Shown here piece after piece: positions 28,480 through 36,219 of a DNA stretch of 64,000 bases. Source of the stretch: Chloroflexaceae bacterium. GTDB lineage: Bacteria > Chloroflexota > Chloroflexia > Chloroflexales > Chloroflexaceae. How positions within the stretch are numbered: the first letter of the stretch is position 1; each line of letters starts with the position of its first letter. Location of the stretch: the NCBI GenBank assembly GCA_025057155.1, contig JANWYD010000006.1, positions 216,359 to 280,358 on the forward strand. The letters run 5' to 3'. The position numbers and the translations under genes are program-made. The notes under the pieces were generated by a model, which did not search any database, was not told the origin of the DNA, and saw nothing but the letters and a program-made list of their open reading frames with translations.

Positions 28480-29445
28480 TCACAGACCGGCGCCTTCCGG
28501 CTGGATTCGTAGCAGCACCTTCATCGCTCCCAGGGCCGCGGCAAAGGCGGCGACGCCATCGCGGAGGTCGTACCGGGCGCTGATAAGCGGGGCGGTTTCG
28601 ATCAAGCCGCGCTCGAGCAAGCGCAGGGCCGGCGCGAATGGGCCGCAGCGCGAACCGATCAGGGTGATCTCGTCCACAACCAGCATGCTCAGGTTTAACT
28701 CGGAGGGTGCATGAAAGGTGCTTTTCAGCACCAGGCGGCCCCGTGGCCGCACCAGGGCGCGCGCGGTAGCCAGGCCGGCGGGTTGCCCGGTGCAATCAAC
28801 CACCACGTCGAACTGCTCGCCGGCAACCTCCGCGGCGCTGACGCAGCGCACTCCCTGGCGGCGATAAAGCTCCCAGCGTTCTGGATGCCGCCCTACCAGC
28901 GTCACCGCGCAACCCGGCAGCCGGGCAACCTGCACGATCATCGCTCCGAGCTTGCCGTCGCCAACCACCGCGACCCGGTCTTCGGGGCGAAGGTGGCATT
29001 GTTGCAGGATCTCGAGCGCGGCAGCCAGCGGTTCAACCCATACCGCCTGCTCATCGCTGAGCGTCTCGGGCACGGGGTGCAAACAGTGAACGGGCAACGC
29101 TACCAGGTCGGCCATCGCTCCATCGCGCCGGTCTATGCCCAGGGTAGTGCGCCGGGGACAATGGGGGTAATCACCGCGCTGGCAGGTGGGGCAGCGCAAA
29201 CAGGCCGCGTTGATCTCTCCCACCACGCGCCGTCCGAGCCACGCCGGGTCCTCACAGGCCGCTACCGTGCCGACAAACTCATGGCCAAGCACCCCGCGAA
29301 AGCCCATGTAGCCGCGGGTGATCTCGATATCCGTATTGCAGATGCCGGCCAGATGGGGACGAACCAGCGCCTCGCCGGGCGCAAGGGGAGGCTCGGGATA
29401 GTCGGTCACGAAGCGGAGCGTTCCGTCAAAGATCAAGGCGTGCAT
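28480..29445 (-). CDS. Zinc-dependent medium-chain alcohol/polyol dehydrogenase
   Basis: 321 residues. The GroES-like domain carries catalytic zinc ligands Cys36 (GICNTDI) and His55-Glu56 (GHEF), and structural zinc cysteines 82, 85, 88 and 96 (CLRCPTCQRGDYPHC). The nucleotide-binding Rossmann region follows with VAVVGDGKLGAMIVQ near 158-172. The family oxidises alcohols or polyols with NAD(P)+ and includes threonine- and sorbitol-dehydrogenase-like members; the missing second half of the usual ~345-residue core suggests a short variant. The substrate cannot be assigned. It is transcribed in the same direction as the response regulator gene, 44 bp upstream of it. Confidence 0.88.
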   Translation of the reverse strand: MHALIFDGTLRFVTDYPEPPLAPGEALVRPHLAGICNTDIEITRGYMGFRGVLGHEFVGTVAACEDPAWLGRRVVGEINAACLRCPTCQRGDYPHCPRRTTLGIDRRDGAMADLVALPVHCLHPVPETLSDEQAVWVEPLAAALEILQQCHLRPEDRVAVVGDGKLGAMIVQVARLPGCAVTLVGRHPERWELYRRQGVRCVSAAEVAGEQFDVVVDCTGQPAGLATARALVRPRGRLVLKSTFHAPSELNLSMLVVDEITLIGSRCGPFAPALRLLERGLIETAPLISARYDLRDGVAAFAAALGAMKVLLRIQPEGAGL

Positions 29446-29877
29446 CAGCGCCTCTGTTCATATGCAGACGGCTAACACCGCATCATGGCTTCCAACCGCT
29501 TACGTCTACTCATCGGAGATGCTATTGACGGCAATTTCAGTGAAGATTTTAGCGCATCCAGGAGATTGACATTCTTAGACCATGAGAGAACTGGTAGTGC
29601 GTCCGCGCATTTCATTTACAGACCACTTATGACCCGTACATTATACTATAATCGTGATATCCTCCGCAACTGCGGCGCCCTGACCTGCCAGGGCCAATCC
29701 GACGTCTCCGGGGCAGACCCTGGACGCCGGGTTTCTCGCTGGTTCTACCGGCGTAGCTGCCAGAACCGGCGAACCCTGTCGAGCGGTCTGGCCGCGTTGC
29801 GCTCCACCACCAGCGGTTGAATGGTATGAGCGCTGGCCGCGACCTGCCGCGCCGCTGCTCGTAGGAGAGAGCAAGCC
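29446..29877. other. Intergenic region between divergent genes
   Basis: 432 bp, AT-richer than its surroundings around 29520-29660. It includes overlapping -10-like hexamers TATACT (29642-29647) and TATAAT (29647-29652) with no convincing -35. It probably holds the promoters of both the dehydrogenase gene (minus) and fmt (plus). No gene is visible. Confidence 0.6.
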
Positions 29878-30819
29878 ATGCGACTAATTTTTCTAGGCAG
29901 CCCGGCCTTCGCCGTCTATCCTCTGGAGGCCCTGGTCGCCGCTGGCCACACCATCGCCGCGGTCATCACCCAGCCGGACCGGCCGGCCGGCCGCGAGCGG
30001 CGGCTGACACCGCCGCCGGTCAAAGTGGCCGCCGAACGGCTGGGATTGCCCGTACTCCAGCCGGCCACGCTCCGCGACTCGAACGTGGTCGCGCAACTGA
30101 CCGAGTTGCGCCCCGAAGCGGGCATCGTGGCCGCCTACGGCGAGATTCTGCGCCGGAACGTGCTGGCCATCCCGCCCCTTGGCTACCTGAACGTGCACCC
30201 CTCGCTGTTGCCCCGGCATCGCGGCCCCACCCCCGTGGCCGGCGCCATTCTGGCCGGCGATGCCGAGACGGGGGTGAGCATTATGCTGCTCGACCAGGGG
30301 ATGGACAGCGGTCCAATCCTGGCCCAGATCACCGTGCCCCTGCCGCCCGACGCCCGGACCGGACCGCTCACCGAAGAACTGTTCCGCCTCGGAGCGCGGC
30401 TCCTGGTCGAGGCCCTGGAGTCCTATGCCGCTGGCGCGCTCACTCCCCAGCCCCAGGATCACGCTCGCGCCACCATCACCCGCCTGCTTAAGAAAGAAGA
30501 CGGGCAGATTGACTGGTCGTTGCCCGCAGCGCATATCGAACGCATGACCCGTGCTTACGACCCCTGGCCGGGCGCCTACTCCCACTGGCGCGGCCAGCCC
30601 CTGCGCATCCTGAGCGCGGCCGTCCGGCCCGATCCGCCAGGCGCACCCTCCGCCCCGGGGACCCTGCTTGGCCGCGGTCCGGCGGGGGGGCCGCTGGTGG
30701 CCACAGGCCAGGGCGCCCTGGAACTGCTGGAAGTGCAACCCGCCGGCAAGCGCGCCATGCCGGGCGCCGACTGGTTCAACGGACTCCGCGATCCGACCGG
30801 GCGCCTTGGCGACGCATGA
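29878..30819 (+). CDS. fmt: Methionyl-tRNA formyltransferase
   Basis: 313 residues from ATG 29878 with TAGGAGAGAG 7 nt upstream. It transfers a formyl group from 10-formyl-tetrahydrofolate to initiator Met-tRNA in the cytoplasm. Catalytic residues Asn105 and His107 (NVHPSLLPRHRG) and Asp143 (QGMDSGPI) are present; the C-terminal domain contains the family's RAYDPWPGAY. The usual RGAAPI loop reads RGPTPV, a mild variant. It is normally found with def; no def gene lies in the window. Confidence 0.96.
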   Translation: MRLIFLGSPAFAVYPLEALVAAGHTIAAVITQPDRPAGRERRLTPPPVKVAAERLGLPVLQPATLRDSNVVAQLTELRPEAGIVAAYGEILRRNVLAIPPLGYLNVHPSLLPRHRGPTPVAGAILAGDAETGVSIMLLDQGMDSGPILAQITVPLPPDARTGPLTEELFRLGARLLVEALESYAAGALTPQPQDHARATITRLLKKEDGQIDWSLPAAHIERMTRAYDPWPGAYSHWRGQPLRILSAAVRPDPPGAPSAPGTLLGRGPAGGPLVATGQGALELLEVQPAGKRAMPGADWFNGLRDPTGRLGDA

Positions 30820-30841
30820 CTGACGCGGCGCGTCACCAGTC

Positions 30842-30870
30842 TTGCAGAGCCACCGCAATTCTCGTATAAT
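30842..30870 (+). promoter_or_regulatory. Candidate promoter for the SCP2-like gene
   Basis: TTGCAG (30842-30847), a 17-bp spacer and a perfect TATAAT (30865-30870), predicting a start near 30877 and a leader of about 95 nt. Confidence 0.55.
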
Positions 30871-30971
30871 CGGCACTACGACCCACGGTATAGCGCGCAC
30901 AGCAACACGCTCGGGCCAGGCCGTATGGCCCGCGGGGGCGAGTGCGCCATAGCTTCATGAGGAATAAGCCG

Positions 30972-31406
30972 ATGGCCTACTTCAAGGATGAAGCCGAACT
31001 GCAGCAGATCCTTGGCGCGCTCTTTGACCAGTTGAAAGCTGATGCCCGCGTCGCCCCCAAGATTTCCGAAGCCAAGATCATCATCCGCTGGATCTACGAC
31101 GAACCCAAGGGTGTGGTAACGATTGACGCCGCTCATCCCCCCACCCAGCCGGGAGCGTACATTGATGTCATCTGGGGCGAGTCGGACCTCAAGCCCGATG
31201 TCGAGATGAGCATGAAGGCCGACATCGCCCATCGCTTCTGGCATGGTCAGGTCAACCTGATGGCCGCGCTTACCCGGCGTCAGATCATCGCCAAGGGGCC
31301 AATCCCCAAGATCCTGAAACTGCTCCCCGCCGTTGAACCCGCCTACACCTTGTATCCGAAGCTCCTGCGCGAGATGGGCCGTGAGGACCTGGTGCTTACG
31401 AAGTAA
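30972..31406 (+). CDS. SCP2 sterol-binding-like domain protein
   Basis: 144 residues from ATG 30972 with GAGGAA at good spacing. It resembles the single-domain SCP2 lipid-binding fold: an amphipathic N-terminal helix (LQQILGALFDQLKAD), beta strands (AKIIIRWIYDEPKGVVTID), and the typical DVEMSMKADIAHRFWHGQVNLMAALTRRQIIAKGP, in short pieces, of SCP2 proteins. The likely role is binding or carrying a hydrophobic ligand in the cytoplasm. It is followed by a perfect hairpin. Confidence 0.78.
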   Translation: MAYFKDEAELQQILGALFDQLKADARVAPKISEAKIIIRWIYDEPKGVVTIDAAHPPTQPGAYIDVIWGESDLKPDVEMSMKADIAHRFWHGQVNLMAALTRRQIIAKGPIPKILKLLPAVEPAYTLYPKLLREMGREDLVLTK

Positions 31407-31429
31407 CGCCGTTCGCTCGATGCTCCCAT

Positions 31430-31457
31430 GCCGGCACGATCCGGTGATCGTGCCGGC
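31430..31457 (+). terminator. Perfect 12-bp hairpin after the SCP2-like gene
   Basis: GCCGGCACGATC and GATCGTGCCGGC flank a 4-nt loop, 23 bp after the SCP2-like stop. It has no T-run. It also argues that the next gene starts downstream of it. Confidence 0.6.
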
Positions 31458-31469
31458 GCTCTCTGGACC

Positions 31470-32039
31470 ATGCCGACGAGCAACAGCGAGATGTACGACC
31501 GCGGCGTGCGTGACGCCGCCAATGACGAACTGAACCCGTTCTACTACCAGCACTATTACTACTATCGTAAAGGCTACGACGATACTCGCCGCCAGCTCCG
31601 TCGGCGGCAGCGCCGGTCATCTCCGTTCATCGCCCTGCTTGCCGCTCTGCTCGTTCTTGGCGGGGCAGGCGCCCTGTACTGGTGGTTGGCGCGCCCACTG
31701 AGCGCACCGGTTGCCCCGGTTCCCACTCCCATGGCCCTGCCGGTTCCCACCCTTCCGCCAACCGTGGCGCCTTCGCCCACAGCTACCCCATCGCCCGCTC
31801 GTCTGGCTATAGGCGCGCGCGCGCGGGTGACCAACCTGGGGGGAGCCGCGTTGCGGGCCCGCGCCGCCCCCGGCCTGTCCAGCCCCATAACGGCCCGCAT
31901 CCCCGAAGGCCGCGAGGTGACCATCCTCGAAGGCCCGGTCGAAGCCGACGGCTACGTCTGGTGGCGTGTTGAAGCGACCGAGGGCGCCGGCTGGGTCGCC
32001 GAACGTTCTTCAGAGGGCACGGTGTTCCTGTCGCCATAG
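31470..32039 (+). CDS. Single-pass membrane protein with extracytoplasmic SH3-like domain
   Basis: 189 residues from ATG 31470; the longer frame from 31428 would cover the hairpin, so the later ATG is preferred, though its ribosome site is weak (ATG 31491 is an alternative). The N-terminus is polar and Tyr-rich (NPFYYQHYYYYRKG), followed by a basic stretch, one transmembrane helix (FIALLAALLVLGGAGALYWW, about residues 38-58), a Pro/Thr-rich linker (about 59-95) and a C-terminal SH3b-like domain (RARVTNLGGAALRARAAPG to WWRVEATEGAGWVAE). SH3b domains commonly bind peptidoglycan or surface polymers. The 3' end overlaps the convergent PlsC-like gene by 88 bp. Confidence 0.72.
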   Translation: MPTSNSEMYDRGVRDAANDELNPFYYQHYYYYRKGYDDTRRQLRRRQRRSSPFIALLAALLVLGGAGALYWWLARPLSAPVAPVPTPMALPVPTLPPTVAPSPTATPSPARLAIGARARVTNLGGAALRARAAPGLSSPITARIPEGREVTILEGPVEADGYVWWRVEATEGAGWVAERSSEGTVFLSP

Positions 32040-32677
32040 GGCCCATGCCACTCCGCCGGGAGCATAGCCGCAATACGGTACATCATCTCGGCGGTGAGTT
32101 GCTCCATCTGGTCGGGTGGAATCTGACCGTTCGGAAACGGCGCGACGGTGTATGGCTCGCCGATCCGTACCAGGATGGGCCTGCGTCTGAGGGCGCCCCA
32201 TAGCCCGTGCTCCGTCCCCTGGATAGCGCAGGGGACAATCGGCACTCCGGCCTGCATCGCCAGACGCACGGCGCCGCCGCGCCCCCGCTGCAACACCCCC
32301 GTGCGGCTGCGATGCCCCTCTGGAAAGACCAGCAGCACCGCGCCGTTGCGCAGCGCCCGCGCCGCGGCATCGAGCGCGGCGGCGTCGCTCTTCCCTCGTT
32401 GAATGGGGATCGCGTCCATCCAGCGCAGGAACCAGGCTGCCAGGGGATTGCGGAACAACTCGGCCTTGGCCAGCCAGGAGAGCCGGTAGCGTAACGGCAG
32501 CACCGCGCCGACCACGGGGATGTCCATCCAGTGAATATGGTTCATCACGAGGACCATCCCCCCTGCCGCGCGCGGCGGCAGGCGCTCCAGGCCCTCGGCC
32601 CGCCAGCGAAACCAGCCAATCAACCGGCAGAAGTTCGTAAGGAAGTAGAGCAGCGTGTAAACAATCGTAACAAACAT
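31952..32677 (-). CDS. 1-acyl-sn-glycerol-3-phosphate acyltransferase (PlsC-like)
   Basis: 241 residues from ATG 32677. The acyltransferase motif HX4D is present (His47 and Asp52 in NHIHWMD), as is the substrate-binding FPEG at 118-121, and a hydrophobic N-terminus (FVTIVYTLLYFLTNF) for membrane association. The enzyme acylates lysophosphatidic acid to phosphatidic acid in phospholipid synthesis. The C-terminal ~35 residues (Ser/Thr/Pro-rich) are encoded where the gene overlaps the convergent SH3-like gene and may be poorly conserved. Its start lies 49 bp beyond the stop of the upstream DUF2231 gene. Confidence 0.9.
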   Translation of the reverse strand: MFVTIVYTLLYFLTNFCRLIGWFRWRAEGLERLPPRAAGGMVLVMNHIHWMDIPVVGAVLPLRYRLSWLAKAELFRNPLAAWFLRWMDAIPIQRGKSDAAALDAAARALRNGAVLLVFPEGHRSRTGVLQRGRGGAVRLAMQAGVPIVPCAIQGTEHGLWGALRRRPILVRIGEPYTVAPFPNGQIPPDQMEQLTAEMMYRIAAMLPAEWHGPYGDRNTVPSEERSATQPAPSVASTRHQT

Positions 32678-32726
32678 CGCCTGGGCTCCGGTGGAGAAGG
32701 GAACCTGGACGCCGCAGCGGACGTGA

Positions 32727-33164
32727 TTACAACTGTACTCCAAGGCCAAACCGGTACACCAGTTGCCCTCCCAGCCAGCCACCCACGACCAGGAGCAGCG
32801 CCCCGATGGCGTGGAGCCGTAGATAGCTGCGACGGGCCGTGGCATCGGCAAGCAGGTCAGACCGCCGCCGCCGGAGTAACAGGGCCCGCCCGTACACGAT
32901 CAGCGCCGCGATATTGACGAACGCATGGGCGTTAACCCAGCCGATCAGACCCCGGATCGCTTCGGGGCCGATCAACTGCCGCGCGGCATCGAAGGCGCCG
33001 CTGAGCGCCGCCACCACGCCGGCTATCCAGCCGACCAGCAGACAATGATAGGCGCTCGTCTCCCAGGCAGCCTCTCCTCGGCGCAGGGCGATCAGGGTGA
33101 ATAACCCGCTCACCAGGAGCAAGGCGATGGGAAAATGAACCGTGAACGGGTGCAGCGCGCTCAT
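32727..33164 (-). CDS. DUF2231 integral membrane protein
   Basis: 145 residues from ATG 33164. The N-terminal LHPFTVHFPIALLLVSG is the characteristic opening of DUF2231 proteins; four hydrophobic helices follow (ALLLVSGLFTLIAL, LLVGWIAGVVAALSG, AHAFVNIAALIVYG, AIGALLLVVGGWLGG). His residues near helix ends (HPFTVHFP, LHAIG) could bind heme or metal, but the role is unknown. A TATAAT (33179-33174, minus strand) lies only about 10 nt before the start, implying a very short leader. It is upstream of the PlsC-like gene and probably co-transcribed. Confidence 0.8.
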   Translation of the reverse strand: MSALHPFTVHFPIALLLVSGLFTLIALRRGEAAWETSAYHCLLVGWIAGVVAALSGAFDAARQLIGPEAIRGLIGWVNAHAFVNIAALIVYGRALLLRRRRSDLLADATARRSYLRLHAIGALLLVVGGWLGGQLVYRFGLGVQL

Positions 33165-33729
33165 ATCCCTGGAATTATAGCACGCCACGGCGCTCGCAGA
33201 CGGGCCTCATCGCCCCTCCATGCGGGCATGCCCTATCAGGATTGCGTCCGGCGCAGCCATGATTTTGCCGCCTCTACGCCGGACGCGGGGCCCGCTGCTG
33301 CTACAAAACGCGAATTGATCGCCAGCAGTTCCGCGCGCGCCCCGCTAGCGGGAGTCGAGTAGCATGAGGCCATGCCGCGCCGCTGATGATCGTCGGTGTT
33401 CGAGGCTTCATCTGTCGCAATGCCTATCCAGTATACTTGATCGGGGCGCGGGGAGACGGTGACCATGCGCTCGCGCTCGCGGCAGCGAAGCCGGGCCCGA
33501 GCCCGACACTGGGGGAACAGGACGGATCGCAGAGGGCTGCACTCTCTGCCCTTCCCCCTATGGGACTCCAGATGCGGCGATCCAGAACCTACAATCCGCG
33601 ACGGTATAACGTAAACTCGACCGGTTGTAAAGATTGTGGGAAAAGCGGGCGTCCCTCTGCCCCGGCGGGTATTGACGCAAAGGTATGCGCAATTGCGGAC
33701 CGAAATCATAAGATATAAGGGGGACAGCC
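33165..33729. other. Intergenic region between divergent DUF2231 and DUF1028 genes
   Basis: 565 bp without a supported gene. It contains TATAAT (33174-33179, minus strand) for the DUF2231 gene. No clear promoter for the DUF1028 gene and no repeat was found; a CGCAATTGCG palindrome lies near 33687. ORFs here lack ribosome sites and recognisable sequence. Confidence 0.6.
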
Positions 33730-34620
33730 ATGCCGGTACTTGCCACGTTCTCGGTTGTGGCCCGTGATCCCGCGAACGGCGACCTGGGCGTCGCCGTGCA
33801 ATCGAAGTTTCTGGCGGTTGGATCGGTAGTGCCCTGGGCCCGGGCCGGTGCGGGCGCCCTGGCCACGCAGGCGCTGGCCAACATCCGCTACGGCCCCGAT
33901 GGGCTGGCCCTGATGGCCGAGGGCCTGAGCGCCGCCGAAACGCTCGCTCGTCTGCTGCGAGAGGACCCCGGTCGCGATCAGCGCCAGGTGGGCCTGGTGG
34001 ACGCCCGTGGCGGCGTGGCGGCCTACACGGGTTCAGCCTGTATGCCCTGGGCTGGTCATCGCCTCGGCACGGGATATGTCGTGCTGGGCAACATCCTCGC
34101 CGGACCGCGCGTGGTCGAGGCTATGGCCGAGCGTTTTGAGACTGCGCGGGGCGAACTGGCCGAGCGGCTGGTGCTAGCCCTGGCGGCCGGCGAGGCGGCC
34201 GGCGGCGACCGGCGCGGTCGCCAGTCGGCGGCGCTCTATGTCGCGCGCGCCGGTGGCGCCTACGGCGGCAACTTCGACCGCTACGTTGATCTCCGGGTGG
34301 ATGATCATCCCGATCCCCTCGCCGAACTGGAGCGGCTGCTTCGCCTCCATCGCTTTTACCTCACCGCTGCTGATCCCGCTACCCTCATTCCCCTCACGCC
34401 CGAACTCACCCGCGAGATCCAGCTCTTCCTCAACACTATGGGCTACTACAGCGGTCCGGCTGATGGCCGCTTTGAGACCCTCACCCGCACCGCCCTCGAA
34501 ACCTACGGCGGGATCGAAAACCTGGAGATGCGCCTCACCGGCCTCGACCGGGGGCTGATCGATCCCCTGGTTGTGGAGTATATGCGCCGCCAGCGCCACG
34601 AACGCTCCGGGGGCGCCTGA
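33730..34620 (+). CDS. DUF1028 family (Ntn-hydrolase-like) protein with C-terminal peptidoglycan-binding-like domain
   Basis: 296 residues from ATG 33730 with AAGGGGGA at good spacing. Residues 1-205 match the DUF1028 pattern: TFSVVARDPANGDLGVAVQS, VVPWARAGAGALATQA, QVGLVDARGGVAAYTGSAC, LGNILAGPRVVEAM and GGDRRGRQSAALYVA, an Ntn-hydrolase-like fold of unproven activity. The last ~75 residues (LTREIQLFLNTMGYYSGPADGRF in short pieces) resemble a peptidoglycan-binding-1-type helical repeat, the usual C-terminal partner in this family. No signal peptide is visible, so it is probably cytoplasmic. Confidence 0.88.
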   Translation: MPVLATFSVVARDPANGDLGVAVQSKFLAVGSVVPWARAGAGALATQALANIRYGPDGLALMAEGLSAAETLARLLREDPGRDQRQVGLVDARGGVAAYTGSACMPWAGHRLGTGYVVLGNILAGPRVVEAMAERFETARGELAERLVLALAAGEAAGGDRRGRQSAALYVARAGGAYGGNFDRYVDLRVDDHPDPLAELERLLRLHRFYLTAADPATLIPLTPELTREIQLFLNTMGYYSGPADGRFETLTRTALETYGGIENLEMRLTGLDRGLIDPLVVEYMRRQRHERSGGA

Positions 34621-34802
34621 GACGCCAGCAGGGCCGCGCCCGGGGCGCGGGCAAGGTTCCCCTCTGCGGCGGTGTAGGGCAGCGGAGCGACCTCAGGGTC
34701 ATTTTTCGATGGTTCTGGCGATCCATTCGCCAGAACCGGCGAAAAAACAGAAGTTCGGGGCCAGCGTAGAGACGCTGCCTGCGATCCGGGGCTGCGTCCC
34801 TT

Positions 34803-34971
34803 CTCAGGTGTAGGGTTTTCCGACGCATGCTCGCGTCGCATGCGTCATCCGGGGCATTGGGACGCCCAACTCCCCCTCCCGCTCGCGGGAGAGGCGGGCG
34901 GGGTGGGTGAGGATCGTAAGCGCATTGGAATGCCGAAAACCCCTTCTCCCGCGATAAACCCTACACCTGAG
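34803..34971. mobile_element. MITE-like element, copy A (169 bp)
   Basis: Terminal inverted repeats CTCAGGTGTAGGGTTT and AAACCCTACACCTGAG bound a 169-bp element containing GCATGCTCGCGTCGCATGCG, CCGCTCGCGGGAG and GTAAGCGCATTGGAATGCCG. Copies B (39341-39508) and C (46245-46416) share the whole plan. It encodes no transposase, so any movement needs a transposase elsewhere. A clear target-site duplication was not seen. Confidence 0.85.
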
Positions 34972-35002
34972 GAGGCTGCGTCCCTCTCTTCCATCCATCA
35001 GG

Positions 35003-35008
35003 TATAAT
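35003..35008 (+). promoter_or_regulatory. Candidate -10 element for the cbiMQO operon
   Basis: A perfect TATAAT stands 183 nt before the cbiM ATG, just outside MITE copy A. No good -35 is present at 16-18 bp, so an activator or alternative sigma factor may be needed. Confidence 0.4.
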
Positions 35009-35053
35009 GCACACTATAGACCTGTCATTCACACGAGCCTTCATAGCGGCAGA

Positions 35054-35141
35054 GGGTGGGCGCCCGCGACCTGCAAGCATTGCCCGTCGTGCTGCGCGGC
35101 AACGGCGCTTTCGAAGGAGCGCGGCTCTTCGAGCCTCACCC
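35054..35141 (+). promoter_or_regulatory. Candidate structured leader (riboswitch-like three-way junction) of cbiM
   Basis: GGGTGGGC (35054-35061) can pair with GCCTCACCC (35133-35141, one bulged T), enclosing two hairpins: TTGCC/GGCAA (35080-35084 with 35098-35102) and GCGCT/AGCGC (35105-35109 with 35118-35122). It lies between the -10 element and the cbiM ribosome site AAGGAGGAG. It has no recognisable B12-box, so it is not a standard cobalamin riboswitch. Pairing was found by eye only. Confidence 0.3.
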
Positions 35142-35191
35142 ACAGGGAGAAGTCTCGATGGAACGCTGTGTGAAGTCTCAAGGAGGAGCGT

Positions 35192-36202
35192 ATGCTGGTG
35201 CAAGCCCTTGGCCAGGCCATACTGCTGGGGATGCACATTCCTGACGGCTTTCTCTCCGTGCCAGTGGCCCTGCTATGGTGGGTGCTCACCATCGCCGCGC
35301 TGGCCCTCGCGGTGCAGCGGACGCAAGGCTTCGATGAGCGCCGGGTTCCCTTTATGGGGGTGATGGCCGCGTTCATCTTTGCCGCGCAGATGCTCAACTT
35401 CCCCGTCCTCGGCGGCACTTCCGGGCACCTTCTTGGCGGCGCGCTTGCGGCGCTGCTGCTCGGCCCCTGGGCAGGGATGCTCGTTATGACCTGCGTGATT
35501 GCGTTGCAGGCGCTGCTCTTCCAGGATGGCGGCCTGCTGGCCCTCGGCGCGAATGTGTTCAATATGGGCGTGGCCGCCACCCTGGTGGGCTATGGCGTGG
35601 GCATGCCCCTGATGCGCGCTGCCGGCGGCAAGCCCTGGGGCCTGATCGTCGCCGGTTTCGTGGCCGCCTGGCTCTCGGTGATGGTCGCCGCGTTCCTCAC
35701 CTCGCTGCAACTGGTGCTGTCAGGGCTCTCCGCCGCGGTGGTCTTTCCTGCCATGCTCTTCGTGCATGCCTTCATCGGGATCGGCGAGGGGTTGATCACC
35801 GTGGCCGCCCTGGCTTTCGTCGCCACTATGCGGCCCGATCTCGTACCTGCCCTCGCCGAAGGCCTCGACGCCCGCGCACTGAGCCGGGCGATGAGCCGCA
35901 GCGCTATGCTTAGCGTGACGCTCATCGGCCTGGCCATCGCTGTCGGGCTGGCATTCCTCTCGCCAATGGCTTCGGCTGATCCCGACGGCCTGGAGCGTGT
36001 CGCAGAGGACCACGGCTTCATCGAGCGCGCCCAGGACCCGGCCTACAACATACTGCCAGACTACACCATCCCTGGCCTTGACGGGCCGCTCTCGACCATT
36101 CTCTCCGGAGTGATTGGCCTGCTCATCGTCTTTACCCTGGCCTATGGCATTATGCTCCTGATTCGCGGTCGCCGGAAATCCGGCCAGGGATCGACAAGCT
36201 AG
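35192..36202 (+). CDS. cbiM: Cobalt/nickel ECF transporter substrate-binding subunit CbiM fused to PDGLE (CbiN-like) tail
   Basis: 336 residues from ATG 35192 with AAGGAGGAG 5 nt upstream. The N-terminus begins MLVQALGQAILLGMHIPDGFLS; the MHIPDGFLS motif with its His is the metal-binding hallmark of CbiM/NikM. Six hydrophobic helices follow (about 20-235). From about 255 the protein continues as MASADPDGLERVAEDHGF and ends with one helix (LIVFTLAYGIMLLI), the PDGLE/CbiN-like module normally a separate small subunit. With CbiQ and CbiO downstream it forms the uptake system for Co2+ or Ni2+; metal choice cannot be read from the sequence. Confidence 0.92.
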   Translation: MLVQALGQAILLGMHIPDGFLSVPVALLWWVLTIAALALAVQRTQGFDERRVPFMGVMAAFIFAAQMLNFPVLGGTSGHLLGGALAALLLGPWAGMLVMTCVIALQALLFQDGGLLALGANVFNMGVAATLVGYGVGMPLMRAAGGKPWGLIVAGFVAAWLSVMVAAFLTSLQLVLSGLSAAVVFPAMLFVHAFIGIGEGLITVAALAFVATMRPDLVPALAEGLDARALSRAMSRSAMLSVTLIGLAIAVGLAFLSPMASADPDGLERVAEDHGFIERAQDPAYNILPDYTIPGLDGPLSTILSGVIGLLIVFTLAYGIMLLIRGRRKSGQGSTS

Positions 36203-36219
36203 ACTTGCTCCATACCGCC

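Larger units (their letters stand above)
34621..35191. other. Intergenic region holding a MITE copy and the cbiM leader
   Basis: 571 bp: about 180 bp of unremarkable sequence, MITE copy A (34803-34971), a TATAAT element (35003-35008) and a leader of about 180 nt that could be structured before cbiM. Confidence 0.75.

Noticed and set aside
29624..29652. Full promoter at TATACTATAAT
   Set aside because: Two overlapping -10-like hexamers exist, but there is no -35 at 16-18 bp on the plus strand; left only as an observation.
33386..33718. 110-codon ORF upstream of the DUF1028 gene
   Set aside because: No ribosome site, no recognised domain, and it sits in a likely promoter region.
35054..35141. 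Cobalamin riboswitch
   Set aside because: No B12-box or the usual core sequence was found, so I list only a generic candidate structure.
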